From Linanthus parryae (Eukaryota > Streptophyta > Magnoliopsida > Ericales > Polemoniaceae), in the NCBI GenBank assembly GCA_023055425.1, contig JALGPY010000010.1, positions 56,209,665 to 56,273,664 of the forward strand: a stretch of 64,000 nt of DNA. Direction: 5' to 3'. The notes below the pieces were generated by a model. The model made no database searches and was not told the DNA's origin. It saw only the letters and a list, made by a program, of their open reading frames with translations. The translations under genes were made by a program, and so were the position numbers. This document shows positions 1 through 11,100 of this stretch, one piece after another (the stretch's first letter is position 1; each line of letters starts with the position of its first letter).

Positions 1-72
1 GCATATGTGGCTGAAAATCATAAAATATGCCAAAAAAGTATTGTCCCGACACTTTAACCTTACTGAAAGAAA

Positions 73-82
73 CGCGTACGCG
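73..82. repeat. CGCGTACGCG 10-bp palindrome in the left half
   Basis: This perfect palindrome is present in most monomers at the same phase, embedded in GAAACGCGTACGCGAAG. It holds several CpG sites despite the AT-rich surroundings. It is altered in some copies: ACGCAAATT in the monomers at 7315 and 10986, ATGCGTACGCG at 15390, 19059 and 59269, and CGTACGTG at 36620, 46220 and 52009. Its centre (between T77 and A78 here) is the breakpoint of the 276-bp partial-monomer duplications at 42 and 44.5 kb. Confidence 0.85.
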
Positions 83-220
83 AAGTTCGACCCAACCCAA
101 AACGGGTTCAGGCTGAGGTCCGAATAGGCAATGGAAATATTACCAGAAATAGTAAGAAATAACTAAAATTGCCCGTTTGACTGGTCGAACGACGGAATTT
201 GGGGATGAAGCTGGACCCCG

Positions 221-238
221 ATGGAGCTAAGTCCCCTC
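221..238. repeat. Indel-prone segment of the monomer (8-bp deletion form)
   Basis: In the full-length monomer GATGGAGCGTAGCTCAATCG is followed by TCCCCTCG. Here GATGGAGCTAAG precedes TCCCCTCG, 8 bp shorter. At the same place other monomers have a 7-bp loss (GATGGAGCTATCG; 35894 and 39535), an 18-bp loss (GATGGAGTCGTGCG; 32265, 33713 and 37354) or a 24-bp loss (GGACCCCCTCG; 46944, 48388, 50565 and 54193). Flanking CCCC tracts could explain the 24-bp form by slippage or microhomology. Confidence 0.88.
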
Positions 239-328
239 GTGCGTCTCGTCGAGAGCTTTCCGAATTGGGGTGGCTCGCGTCATTCTGATGCCCGTAGCCA
301 AAGCTATGGCCCAAACAATGCGGCGACA

Positions 329-401
329 CCAAAGTCCAGTAATCTTGCTTGTCGATTACTGGACTTTGGCCCCATGTCTTTTGAGAGATATATTAACGCC
401 C
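329..401 (+). repeat. Dyad subunit H1: perfect 16-bp stem, 9-nt loop
   Basis: Left arm CCAAAGTCCAGTAATC (329-344), loop TTGCTTGTC (345-353), right arm GATTACTGGACTTTGG (354-369), then a tail starting CCCCATGTC and running to 401. The arms are exact reverse complements. The hairpin recurs in almost every monomer. Several copies carry a one-arm change that breaks a pair: GTATTC for GTAATC at about 6195, 9865 and 13535; CCAATG for CCAAAG at about 23065 and in many units from 28 to 40 kb; GATTGCTGGACTCTGG at about 46583 and in related units. These one-sided changes argue against strong current selection on the stem. The sequence could extrude as a cruciform or fold in a transcript; neither is shown here. 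Confidence 0.93.
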
Positions 402-450
402 GATTGGTGGAATTTTTTGCCCCAATATCTCCTGTGACATATATTAACAC
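402..450 (+). repeat. Dyad subunit B: right arm and tail only
   Basis: GATTGGTGGA plus a T-run stands where a right arm would be and resembles GATTAGTGGATTTTG of H2. The tail, CCCCAATATCTCCTGTGACA and onward, resembles the tails of H1 and H2 (CCCCA-TATCTTGTGCGACATATAT). The 24 bp expected for a left arm (15) and loop (9) are absent, so this unit is 49 bp rather than 71 bp. I infer loss of that block, or partial duplication, in the ancestor of all monomers, because every monomer in the window shares this layout. T-run length varies among copies. Confidence 0.7.
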
Positions 451-521
451 TTAAATGCATTACTATTGCTTACCAATTTGTGCATTTTGTCAGCAATTCA
501 TGTCTCACGAAATAATTGTAT
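451..521 (+). repeat. Dyad subunit H3: decayed hairpin, 71 bp
   Basis: The consensus left arm is CAAAATGCATTACTA (this copy has TTAAATGCATTACTA), the loop TTGCTTACC (466-474) and the right arm AATTTGTGCATTTTG (475-489), followed by a 32-bp tail to 521. The loop differs from that of H2 (TTGCTCACC) at one position. Left arms match at 11 of 15 positions and right arms at 12 of 15. The outer nine bases still pair (CAAAATGCA with TGCATTTTG), while the inner stem has decayed. A one-base deletion here (ACCATTTG for ACCAATTTG) marks a subset of monomers from about 29.8 to 44 kb. Confidence 0.75.
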
Positions 522-592
522 CAAAATCCACTAATCTTGCTCACCGATTAGTGGATTTTGGCCCCAATATCTTGTGCGACATATATCAGTGC
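522..592 (+). repeat. Dyad subunit H2: perfect 15-bp stem, 9-nt loop
   Basis: Left arm CAAAATCCACTAATC (522-536), loop TTGCTCACC (537-545), right arm GATTAGTGGATTTTG (546-560), tail to 592. The arms are exact reverse complements. H2 differs from H1 at two stem positions (G to A and G to C in the left arm), and both are matched in the right arm, so each stem stays perfect. Ten monomers in the right part of the window lack exactly the 9-nt loop. A second CAAAAT begins at 593, directly after the 71 bp, which supports the subunit length. Confidence 0.93.
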
Positions 593-3500
593 CAAAATGA
601 CACCAAAATCTAATCAAGGGTTTGGATCAATGCGGAATAAGCAACAGACATAGAGTCATAAACCAATATAGAACGTATCTAGGGTTCCAAGAAAAGTAGA
701 TTAATCGAATTCTGCCCACAAGCCGGGCATATGTGGCTGAAAATCATAAAATATGCCAAAAAAGTATTGTCCCGACACTTTAACCTTACTGAAAATAACG
801 CGTACGCGAAGTTCGACCCAACCCAAAACGGGTTCAGGCTGAGGTCCGAATAGGCAATGGAAATATTACCAGAAATAGTAAGAAATAACTAAAAATGCCC
901 GTTTGACTGGTCGAACGGTGGAATTTGGGGATGAAGATGGACCCCGATGGAGCTTAGCTCAATCTTCCCCTCGTGCGTCTCGTCGAGAGCTTTCTGAATT
1001 AGGGTGGCTCGCGTCATTCTGATGCCCGTAGCCAAAGCTATTGCCCAAACAGTGCGGCGACACCAAAGTCCAGTAATCTTGCTTGTCGATTACTGGACTT
1101 TGGCCCCATGTCTTTTGAGAGATATATTAACGCCCGATTGGTGGATTTTTTTGCCCCTATATCTCCTGTGACATATATTAACACCAAAATGCATTACTAT
1201 TGCTTACCAATCTGTGCATTTTGTCAGCAATTCATGTCTCACAAGTAATTGTATCAAAATCCACTAATCTTGCTCACCGATTAGTGGATTTTGGCCCCAG
1301 TATCTTGTGCGACATATATGAGTGCCAAAATGACGCCAAAATCTAATCAAGGCTTTCGATCAATGCGGAATAAGCAACAGACATAGAGTCATAAACCAAT
1401 ATAGGACGTATCTAGGGTTCCAAGAAAAGTAGATTAATCGAATTCTGCCCACAAGCCGGGCATATGTGGCTGAAAATCATAAAATATGCCAAAAAAGTAT
1501 TGTCCCGACACTTTAACCTTACTGAAAGAAACGCGTACGCGAAGTTCGACCCAACCCAAAACGGGTTCAGGCTGGGGTCCGAATAGGCAATGGAAATATT
1601 ACCAGAAATAGTTAGAAATAACTAAAAATGCCCGTTTGACTGGTCGAACGGCGGAATTTGGTGATGAAGATGGACCCCGATGGAGCGTAGCTCAATCGTC
1701 CCCTCGTGCGTCTCGTCGATAGATTTCCGAATTGGGGTGGCTCGCGTCATTCTGATGCCCTTAGCCAAAGCTATGGCAAAAACAGTGCGGCGACACCAAA
1801 GTCCAGTAATCTTGCTTGTCGATTACTGGACTTTGGCCCCATGTCTTTTGAGAGATATATTAACGCCCAATTGGTGGATTTTTTTGCCCCAATATCTCCT
1901 GTGACATATATTAACACCAAAATGCATTTCTATTGCTTACCAATTTGTGCATTTTGTCAGCAATTCATGTCTCACGAAATAATTGTATCAAAATCCACTA
2001 ATCTTGCTCACCGATTAGTGGATTTTGGCCCCAGTATCTTGTGCGACATATATCAGTGCCAAAATGACGCCAAAATCTAATCAAGGATTTTGATCAATGC
2101 GGAATAAGCAGCAGACATAGAGTCATAAACCAATATAGAACGTATCTAGGGTTCTAAGAAAAGTAGATTAATCGAATTATGCCCACAAGCCGGGCATATG
2201 TGGCTGATAATCATAAAATATGCCAAAAAAGTATTGTCCCGACAATTTAACCTTACTGAAAGAAACGCGTACGCGAAGTTCGACCCAACCCAAAACGGGT
2301 TCAGGCTGAGGTCCGAATAGGCAATGGAAATATTACCAGAAATAGTAAGAAATAACTAAAAATGCCCGTTTGACTGGTCGAACGGCGGAATTTGTGGATG
2401 AAGATGGACCCCGATGGAGCTAAGTCCCCTCGTGCGTCTCGTCGAGAGATTTCCGAATTGGGGTGGCTCGCGTCATTCTGATGCCCGTAGCCAAAGCTAT
2501 GGCCCAAACAGTACGGCGACACCAAAGTCCAGTAATCTTGCTTGTCGATTACTGGACTTTGGCCCCATGTCTTTTGAGAGATATATTAACGCCCGATTGG
2601 TGGATTTTTTTGCCCCAATATATCCTGTGACATATACTAACACAAAAATGCATTACTATTGCTTACCAATTTGTGCATTTTGTCAGCAATTCATGTCTCA
2701 CGAAATAATTGTATAAAAATCCACTAATCTTGCTCACCGATTAGTGGATTTTGGCCCCAGTATCTTGTGCGACATATATCAGTGCCAAAATGACGCCAAA
2801 AACTAATCAAGGCTTTGGATCAATGCGGAATAAGCAACAGACATAGAGTCATATACCAATATAGAACGTATCTAGGGTTCGAAGAAAAGTAGATTAATCG
2901 AATTCTGCCCACAAGTCGGGCATATGTGGCTGAAAATCATAAAATATGCCAAAAAAGTATTGTCCCGACACTTTAACCTTACTGAAAGAAACGCGTACGC
3001 GAAGTTCGACCCAACCCAAAACGGGTTCAGGCTGAGGTCCGAATAGGCAATGGAAATATTACCAGAAATAGTAAGAAATAACTAAAATTGCCCGTTTGAC
3101 TGGTCGAACGACGGAATTTGGGGATGAAGCTGGACCCCGATGGAGCTAAGTCCCCTCGTGCGTCTCGTCGAGAGCTTTCCGAATTGGGGTGGCTCGCGTC
3201 ATTCTGATGCCCGTAGCCAAAGCTATGGCCCAAACAATGCGGCGACACCAAAGTCCAGTAATCTTGCTTGTCGATTACTGGACTTTGGCCCCATGTCTTT
3301 TGAGAGATATATTAACGCCCGATTGGTGGAATTTTTTGCCCCAATATCTCCTGTGACATATATTAACACTTAAATGCATTACTATTGCTTACCAATTTGT
3401 GCATTTTGTCAGCAATTCATGTCTCACGAAATAATTGTATCAAAATCCACTAATCTTGCTCACCGATTAGTGGATTTTGGCCCCAATATCTTGTGCGACA

Positions 3501-4379
3501 TATATCAGTGCCAAAATGACACCAAAATCTAATCAAGGGTTTGGATCAATGCGGAATAAGCAACAGACATAGAGTCATAAACCAATATAGAACGTATCTA
3601 GGGTTCCAAGAAAAGTAGATTAATCGAATTCTGCCCACAAGCCGGGCATATGTGGCTGAAAATCATAAAATATGCCAAAAAAGTATTGTCCCGACACTTT
3701 AACCTTACTGAAAATAACGCGTACGCGAAGTTCGACCCAACCCAAAACGGGTTCAGGCTGAGGTCCGAATAGGCAATGGAAATATTACCAGAAATAGTAA
3801 GAAATAACTAAAAATGCCCGTTTGACTGGTCGAACGGTGGAATTTGGGGATGAAGATGGACCCCGATGGAGCTTAGCTCAATCTTCCCCTCGTGCGTCTC
3901 GTCGAGAGCTTTCTGAATTAGGGTGGCTCGCGTCATTCTGATGCCCGTAGCCAAAGCTATTGCCCAAACAGTGCGGCGACACCAAAGTCCAGTAATCTTG
4001 CTTGTCGATTACTGGACTTTGGCCCCATGTCTTTTGAGAGATATATTAACGCCCGATTGGTGGATTTTTTTGCCCCTATATCTCCTGTGACATATATTAA
4101 CACCAAAATGCATTACTATTGCTTACCCATTTATGCATTTTGTCAGCAATTCGTGTCTCACGAAATAATTGTATCAAAATCCACTAATCTTGCTCACCGA
4201 TTAGTGGATTTTGGCCCCAGTATCTTGTGCGACATATATCAGTGCCAAAATGACGCCAAAATCTAATCAAGGCTTTGGATCAATGCAGAATAAGCAACAG
4301 ACATAGAGTCATAAACCAATATAGAACGTATCTAGGGTTCCAAGAAAAGTAGATCAATCGAATTATGCCCACAAGCCGG

Positions 4380-5112
4380 GCATATGTGGCTGAAAATCAT
4401 AAAATATGCCAAAAAAGATTGTCCCGACACTTTAACCTTACTGAAAGAAACGCGTACGCGAAGTTCGACCCAACCCAAAACGGGTTCAGGCTGAGGTCCG
4501 AATAGGCAATGGAAATATTACCAGAAATAGTAAGAAATAACTAAAAATGCCCGTTTGACTGGTCGAACGGCGGAATTTGGGGATGAAGATGGACCTCGAT
4601 GGAGCGTAGCTTAATCGTCCCCTGGTGCGTCTCGTCGAGAGATTTCCGAATTGGGGTGGCTCGCGTCATTCTGATGCCCGTAGCCAAAGCTATGGCCCAA
4701 ACAGTGCGGCGACACCAAAGTCCAGTAATCTTGCTTGTCGATTACTGGACTTTGGCCCCATGTCTTTTGAGAGATATATTAACGCCCGATTGGTGGATTT
4801 TTTTGCCCCAATATCTCCTGTGACATATATTAACACCAAAATGCATTAGTATTGCTTACCAATTTGTGCATTTTGTCAGCAATTCATGTCTCACGAAATA
4901 ATTGTATCAAAATCCACTAATCTTGGTCACCGATTAGTGGATTTTGGCCCCAGTATCTTGTGCGACATATATCAGTGCCAAAATGACGCCAAAACCTAAT
5001 CAAGGCCTTGGATCAATGCGGAATAAGCAACAGACATAGAGTCATTAACCAATATAGAACGTATCTAGGGTTCCAAGAAAAGTAGATTAATCGAATTCTG
5101 CCCACAAGCCGG
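4380..5112. repeat. Single 733-bp monomer between HOR blocks
   Basis: This monomer has private variants: AAAAAAGATTGTCC (bases lost after the A-run), GGACCTCGATGG, CTTAATCGTCCCCTGG, and a stop-creating ATGCATTAGTATT. It is not a copy of any member of the neighbouring five-monomer HOR. Confidence 0.85.
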
Positions 5113-8100
5113 GCATATGTGGCTGAAAATCATAAAATATGCCAAAAAAGTATTGTCCCGACACTTTAACCTTACTGAAAGAAACGCGTACGCGAAGTTC
5201 GACCCAACCCAAAACGGGTTCAGGCTGAGGTCTGAATAGGCAATGGAAATATTACCTGAAATAGTAAGAAATAACTAAAAATGCCCGTTTGACTGGTCGA
5301 ACGGCGGAATTTGGGGATGAAGATGGACCCCGATGGAGCATAGATCTATACTCCCCTCGTGCGTCTCGTCGGGAGCTTTCCGAATTGGGGTGGCTCGCGT
5401 CATTCTGATGCCCGTAGCCAAAGCTATGGCCCAAACAGTGCGGCGACACCAAAGTCCAGTAATCTTGCTTGTCGATTACTGGACTTTGGCCCCATGTCTT
5501 TTGAGAGATATATTAACGCCCGATTGGTGGATTTTTTTGCCCCAATATCTCCTGTGACATATATTAACACCAAAATGCATTACTCTTGCTTATCAATTTG
5601 TGCATTTTGTCAGCAATTCATGTCTCACGAAATAATTGTATAATAAGCCACTAATCTTGCTCACCGATTAGTGGATTTTGACCCCAGTATCTTGTGCGAC
5701 ATATATCAGCGCCAAAATGACGCCAAAATCTAATCAAGGCTTTGGATCAATGTGGAATAAGCAACGGACATAGAGTCATAAACCAATATAGAACGTATCT
5801 AGGGTTCCAAGAAAAGTAGATTAATCGAATTCTGCCCACAAGCCGGGCATATGTGGCTAAAAATCATAAAATATGCCAAAAAAGTATTGTCCCGACACTT
5901 TAACCTTACTGAAAGAAACGCGTACGCGAAGTTCGACCCAACCCAAGACGGGTTCAGGCTGAGGTCCGAATAGGCAATGGAAATATTACCAGAAATAGTA
6001 AGAAATAACTAAAAATGCCCGTTTGACTGGTCGAACGGCGGAATTTGGGGATGAAGATGGACCCCGATGGAGCGTAGCTCAATCTTGCCCTCGTGCGTCT
6101 CATCGAGAGATTTCCAAATTGGGGTGGCTCGCGTCATTCTGATGCCCGTAGCCAAAGCTATGGCCCAAACAGTGCGGCGACACCAAAGTCCAGTATTCTT
6201 GCTTGTCGATTACTGGACTTTGGCCCCATGTCTTTTGAGAGATATATTAACGCTCGATTGGTGGATTTTTTTTCCCCAATATCTCCTGTGACATATATTA
6301 ACACCAAAATGCATTACTATTGCTTACCAATTTGTGCATTTTGTCAGCAATTCATGTCTCACGAAATAATTTTATCAAAATCCACTAATCTTGCTCACCG
6401 ATTAGTGGATTTTGGCCCCAGTATCTCGTGCGACATATATCAGTGCCAAAATGACGCCAAAATCTAATCAAGGCTTTGGATCAATGCGGAATAAGCAACA
6501 AACATAGAATCATATACCAATATAGAACGTATCTAGGGTTCCAAGAAAAGTAGATTAATCGAATTCTGCCCACAAGCCGGGCATATGTGGCTGAAAATCA
6601 TAAAATATGCCAAAAAAGTATTGTCCCGACACTTTAACCTTACTGAAAGATACGCGTACGCGAAGTTCGACCCAGCCCAAAACGGGTTCAGGCTGAGGTC
6701 CGAATAGGCAATGGAAATATTACCAGAAATAGTAAGAAATAACTAAAAATGCCCGTTTGATTGGTCGAACGGCGGTATTTGGGGATGAAGATGGACCCCG
6801 ATGGAGCGTAGCTCAATCGTCCCCTCGTGCGTCTCGTCGAGAGCTTTCCGAATTGGGGTGGCTCGCGTCATTCTGATGCCCGTAGCCAAAGCTTTGGCCC
6901 AAACAGTGCGGCGACACCAAAGTCCAGTAATCTTGCTTGTCGATTACTGGACTTTGGCCCCATGTCTTTTGAGAGATATATTAACGCCCGATTGGTGGAT
7001 TTTTTTGCCCCAATATCTCCTGTGACATATATTAACACCAAAATGCATTACTATTGCTTACCAATTTGTGCATTTTGTCAGCAATTCATGTCTCACGAAA
7101 TAATTGTATCAAAATCCACTAATCTTGCTCACTGATTAGTGGATTTTGGCCCCAGTATCTTGTGCGACATATATCAGTGCCAAAATGACGCCAAAATCTA
7201 ATCAAGTCTTTGGATCAATGCGGAATAAGCAACAGACATAGAGTCATAAACCAGTATAGAACGTATATAGGGTTCCAAGAAAAGTAGATTAATCGAATTC
7301 TGCCCACAAGCCGGGCATATGTGGCTGAAAATCATAAAAAATGCCAAAAAAAGTATTGTCCCGACACTTTAACCTTACTGAAAGAAACGCGTACGCAAAT
7401 TTCGACCCAACCCAAAACGGGTTCAGGCTGAGGTCCGAATACGCAATGGAAATATTACCAGATATTGTAAGAAATAACTAAAAATGCCCGTTTGACTGGT
7501 CGAATGGCGGAATTTGGGGATGAAGATGGACCCCGATGGAGCGTAGCTCAATCGTCCCCTCGTGCGTCTCGTCGAGAGATTTCCGAATTGGGGTGGCTCG
7601 CGTCATTCTGATGCCCGTAGCCAAAGATATGGCCCAAACAGTACGGCGACACCAAAGTCCAGTAATCTTGCTTGTCGATTACTGGGCTTTAGCCCCATGT
7701 CTTTTGAGAGATATATTAACGCCCGATTGGTGGATTTTTTTGCCCCAATATCTCCTGTGACATATATTAACACCAAAATGCATTACTATTGCTTACCAAT
7801 TTGTGCATTTTGTCAACAATGCATGTCTCACGAAATAATTGTATCAAAATCCACTAATCTTGCTCACCGATTAGTTGATTTTGGCCCCAGTATCTTGTGC
7901 GACATATATCAGTGCCAAAATGACGCAAAATCTAATCAAGGCTTTGGATCAATGCGGAATAAGCAACAGACATAGAGTCATAAACCAATATAGAACGTAT
8001 CTAGGGTTCCAAGAAAAGTAGATTAATCGAATTCTGCCCACAAGCCGGGCATATGTGGCTGAAAATCATAAAATATGCCAAAAAAGTATTGTCCCGACAC

Positions 8101-11100
8101 TTTAACCTTACTGAAAGAAACGCGTACGCGAAGTTCGACCCAACCCAAAACGGGTTCAGGCTGAGGTCCGAATAGGCAATGGAAATATTACCAGAAATAG
8201 TAAGAAATGACTAAAAATGCCTTTTTGACTGGTCGAACGGCGGTATTTGGGGATGAAGATGGACCCCGATGGAGCGTAGCTCAATCGTCCCCTCGTGCGT
8301 CTCGTCGAGAGCTTCCTGAATTAGGGTGGCTCGCGTCATTCTGATGCCCGTAGCCAAAGCTATGGCCCAAACAGTGCGGCGACACCAAAGTCCAGTAATC
8401 TTGCTTGTCGATTACTGGACTTTGGCCCCATGTCTTATGAGAGATATATTAACGCCCGATTGGTGGATTTTTTTTCCCCAATATCTCCTGTGACATATAT
8501 TAACACCAAAATGCATTACTATTGCTTACCAATTTGTGCATTTTGTCAGCAATTCATGTCTCACGAAATAATTGTATCAAAATCCACTAATCTTGCTCAC
8601 CGATTATTGGATTTTGGCCTCAGTATCTTGTGCGACATATATCAATGCCAAAATGACGCCAAAATCTAATCAAGGCTTTGGATCAATGCGGAATAAGCAA
8701 CACACATAGAGTCATAAACCAATATAGAACGTATCTAGGGTTCCAAGAAAAAGTAGATTAATCGAATTCTGCCCACATGCCGGGCATATGTGGCTGAAAA
8801 TCATAAAATATGCCAAAAAAGTATTGTCCCGACACTTTAACCTTACTGAAAGAAACGCGTACGCGAAGTTCGACCCAACCCAAAACGGGTTCAGGCTGAG
8901 GTCTGAATAGGCAATGGAAATATTACCTGAAATAGTAAGAAATAACTAAAAATGCCCGTTTGACTGGTCGAACGGCGGAATTTGGGGATGAAGATGGACC
9001 CCGATGGAGCATAGCTCTATACTCCCCTCGTGCGTCTCGTCGGGAGCTTTCCGAATTGGGGTGGCTCGCGTCATTCTGATGCCCGTAGCCAAAGCTATGG
9101 CCCAAACAGTGCGGCGACAGCAAAGTCCAGTAATCTTGCTTGTCGATTACTGGACTTTGGCCCCATGTCTTTTGAGAGATATATTAACGCCCGATTGGTG
9201 GATTTTTTTGCCCCAATATCTCCTGTGACATATATTAACACCAAAATGCATTACTATTGCTTACCAATTTGTGCATTTTGTCAGCAATTCATGTCTCACG
9301 AAATAATTGTATAAAAAGCCACTAATCTTGCTCACCGATTAGTGGATTTTGACCCCAGTATCTTGTGCGACTAATATCAGCGCCAAAATGACGCCAAAAT
9401 CTAATCAAGGCTTTGGATCAATGTGGAATAAGCAACGGACATAGAGTCATAAACCAATATAGAACGTATCTAGGGTTCGAAGAAAAGTAGATTAATCGAA
9501 TTCTGCCCACAAGCCGGGCATATGTGGCTAAAAATCATAAAATATGCCAAAAAAGTATTGTCCCGACACTTTAACCTTACTGAAAGAAACGCGTACGCGA
9601 AGTTCGACCCAACCCAAGACGGGTTCAGGCTGAGGTCCGAATAGGCAATGGAAATATTACCAGAAATAGTAAGAAATAACTAAAAATGCCCGTTTGACTG
9701 GTCGAACGGCGGAATTTGGGGATGAAGATGGACCCCGATGGAGCGTAGCTCAATCTTGCCCTCGTGCGTCTCATCGAGAGATTTCCGAATTGGGGTGGCT
9801 CGCGTCATTCTGATGCCCGTAGCCAAAGCTATGGCCCAAACAGTGCGGCGACACCAAAGTCCAGTATTCTTGCTTGTCGATTACTGGACTTTGGCCCCAT
9901 GTCTTTTGAGAGATATATTAACGCTCGATTGGTGGATTTTTTTTCCCCAATATCTCCTGTGACATATATTAACACCAAAATGCATTACTATTGCTTACCA
10001 ATTTGTGCATTTTGTCAGCAATTCATGTCTCACGAAATAATTTTATCAAAATCCACTAATCTTGCTCACCGATTAGTGGATTTTGGCCCCAGTATCTTGT
10101 GCGACATATATCAGTGCCAAAATGACGCCAAAATCTAATCAAGGCTTTGGATCAATGCGGAATAAGCAACAAACATAGAATCATATACCAATATAGAACG
10201 TATCTAGGGTTCCAAGAAAAGTAGATTAATCGAATTCTGCCCACAAGCCGGGCATATGTGGCTGAAAATCATAAAATATGCCAAAAAAGTATTGTCCCGA
10301 CACTTTAACCTTACTGAAAGATACGCGTACGCGAAGTTCGTCCCAGCCCAAAACGGGTTCAGGCTGAGGTCCGAATAGGCAATGGAAATATTACCAGAAA
10401 TAGTAAGAAATAACTAAAAATGCCCGTTTGATTGGTCGAACGGCGGTATTTGGGGATGAAGAAGGACACCGATGGAGCGTAGCTCAATCGTCCCCTCGTG
10501 CGTCTCGTCGAGAGCTTTCCGAATTGGGGTGGCTCGCGTCATTCTGATGCCCGTAGCCAAAGCTTTGGCCCAAACAGTGCGGCGACACCAAAGTCCAGTA
10601 ATCTTGCTTGTCGATTACTGGACTTTGGCCCCATGTCTTTTGAGAGATATATTAACGCCCGATTGGTGGATTTTTTTGCCCCAATATCTCCTGTGACATA
10701 TATTAACACCAAAATGCATTACTATTGCTTACCAATTTGTGCATTTTGTCAGCAATTCATGTCTCACGAAATAATTGTATCAAAATCCACTAATCTTGCT
10801 CACCGATTAGTGGATTTTGGCCCCAGTATCTTGTGCGACATATATCAGTGCCAAAATGACGCCAAAATCTAATCAAGTCTTTGGATCAATGCGGAATAAG
10901 CAACAGACATAGAGTCATAAACCAGTATAGAACGTATATAGAGTTCCAAGAAAAGTAGATTAATCGAATTCTGCCCACAAGCCGGGCATATGTGGCTGAA
11001 AATCATAAAAAATGCCAAAAAAAGTATTGTCCCGACACTTTAACCTTACTGAAAGAAACGCGTACGCAAATTTCGACCCAACCCAAAACGGGTTCAGGCT

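Larger units (their letters stand above)
1..726 (+). repeat. Representative satellite monomer (first copy, 726 bp)
   Basis: This copy serves as a map of the unit. Positions 1-328 form the left half, which has no internal repeat I can see. It holds the palindrome CGCGTACGCG (73-82), a small inverted repeat AACCC/GGGTT (94-98 and 104-108) and a C-rich indel-prone segment (221-238). Positions 329-592 are dyad subunits: H1 (329-401), B (402-450), H3 (451-521), H2 (522-592). From 593 a fifth, much decayed subunit may begin (CAAAATGAC...). The rest, to 726, is AT-rich with the EcoRI site near 710. This copy is 8 bp shorter than the 734-bp norm because of a deletion in the C-rich segment, shared with the monomers at 2194 and 2920. 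No coding function is proposed. Confidence 0.93.
1..4127. repeat. 2,919-bp four-monomer HOR and partial second copy
   Basis: Monomers start at 1, 727, 1460 and 2194 (726, 733, 734 and 726 bp; sum 2,919), then 2920 and 3646. I noticed no difference between 1 to about 1,208 and 2,920 to about 4,127. Both share rare variants: AACACTTAAATGC, GAACGACGG, AAAATAACGCG, GAACGGTGG and GCTATTGCCC. The match ends in subunit H3, where TTACCAATCTGTGC (copy 1) faces TTACCCATTTATGC (copy 2). The left limit is the window edge, so the repeat may extend further. Confidence 0.92.

Noticed and set aside
85..108. TTCG...CGGG near 86-106 resembling a CENP-B box.
   Set aside because: The spacing between TTCG and CGGG is 13 bases instead of 7, so the consensus nTTCGnnnnAnnCGGGn is not met.
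329..592. Repeated hairpins suggesting a CRISPR array or attachment sites.
   Set aside because: There are no unique spacers of regular length, no cas genes and no integrase. The subunits are degenerate, adjoin directly, and belong to a 734-bp satellite.
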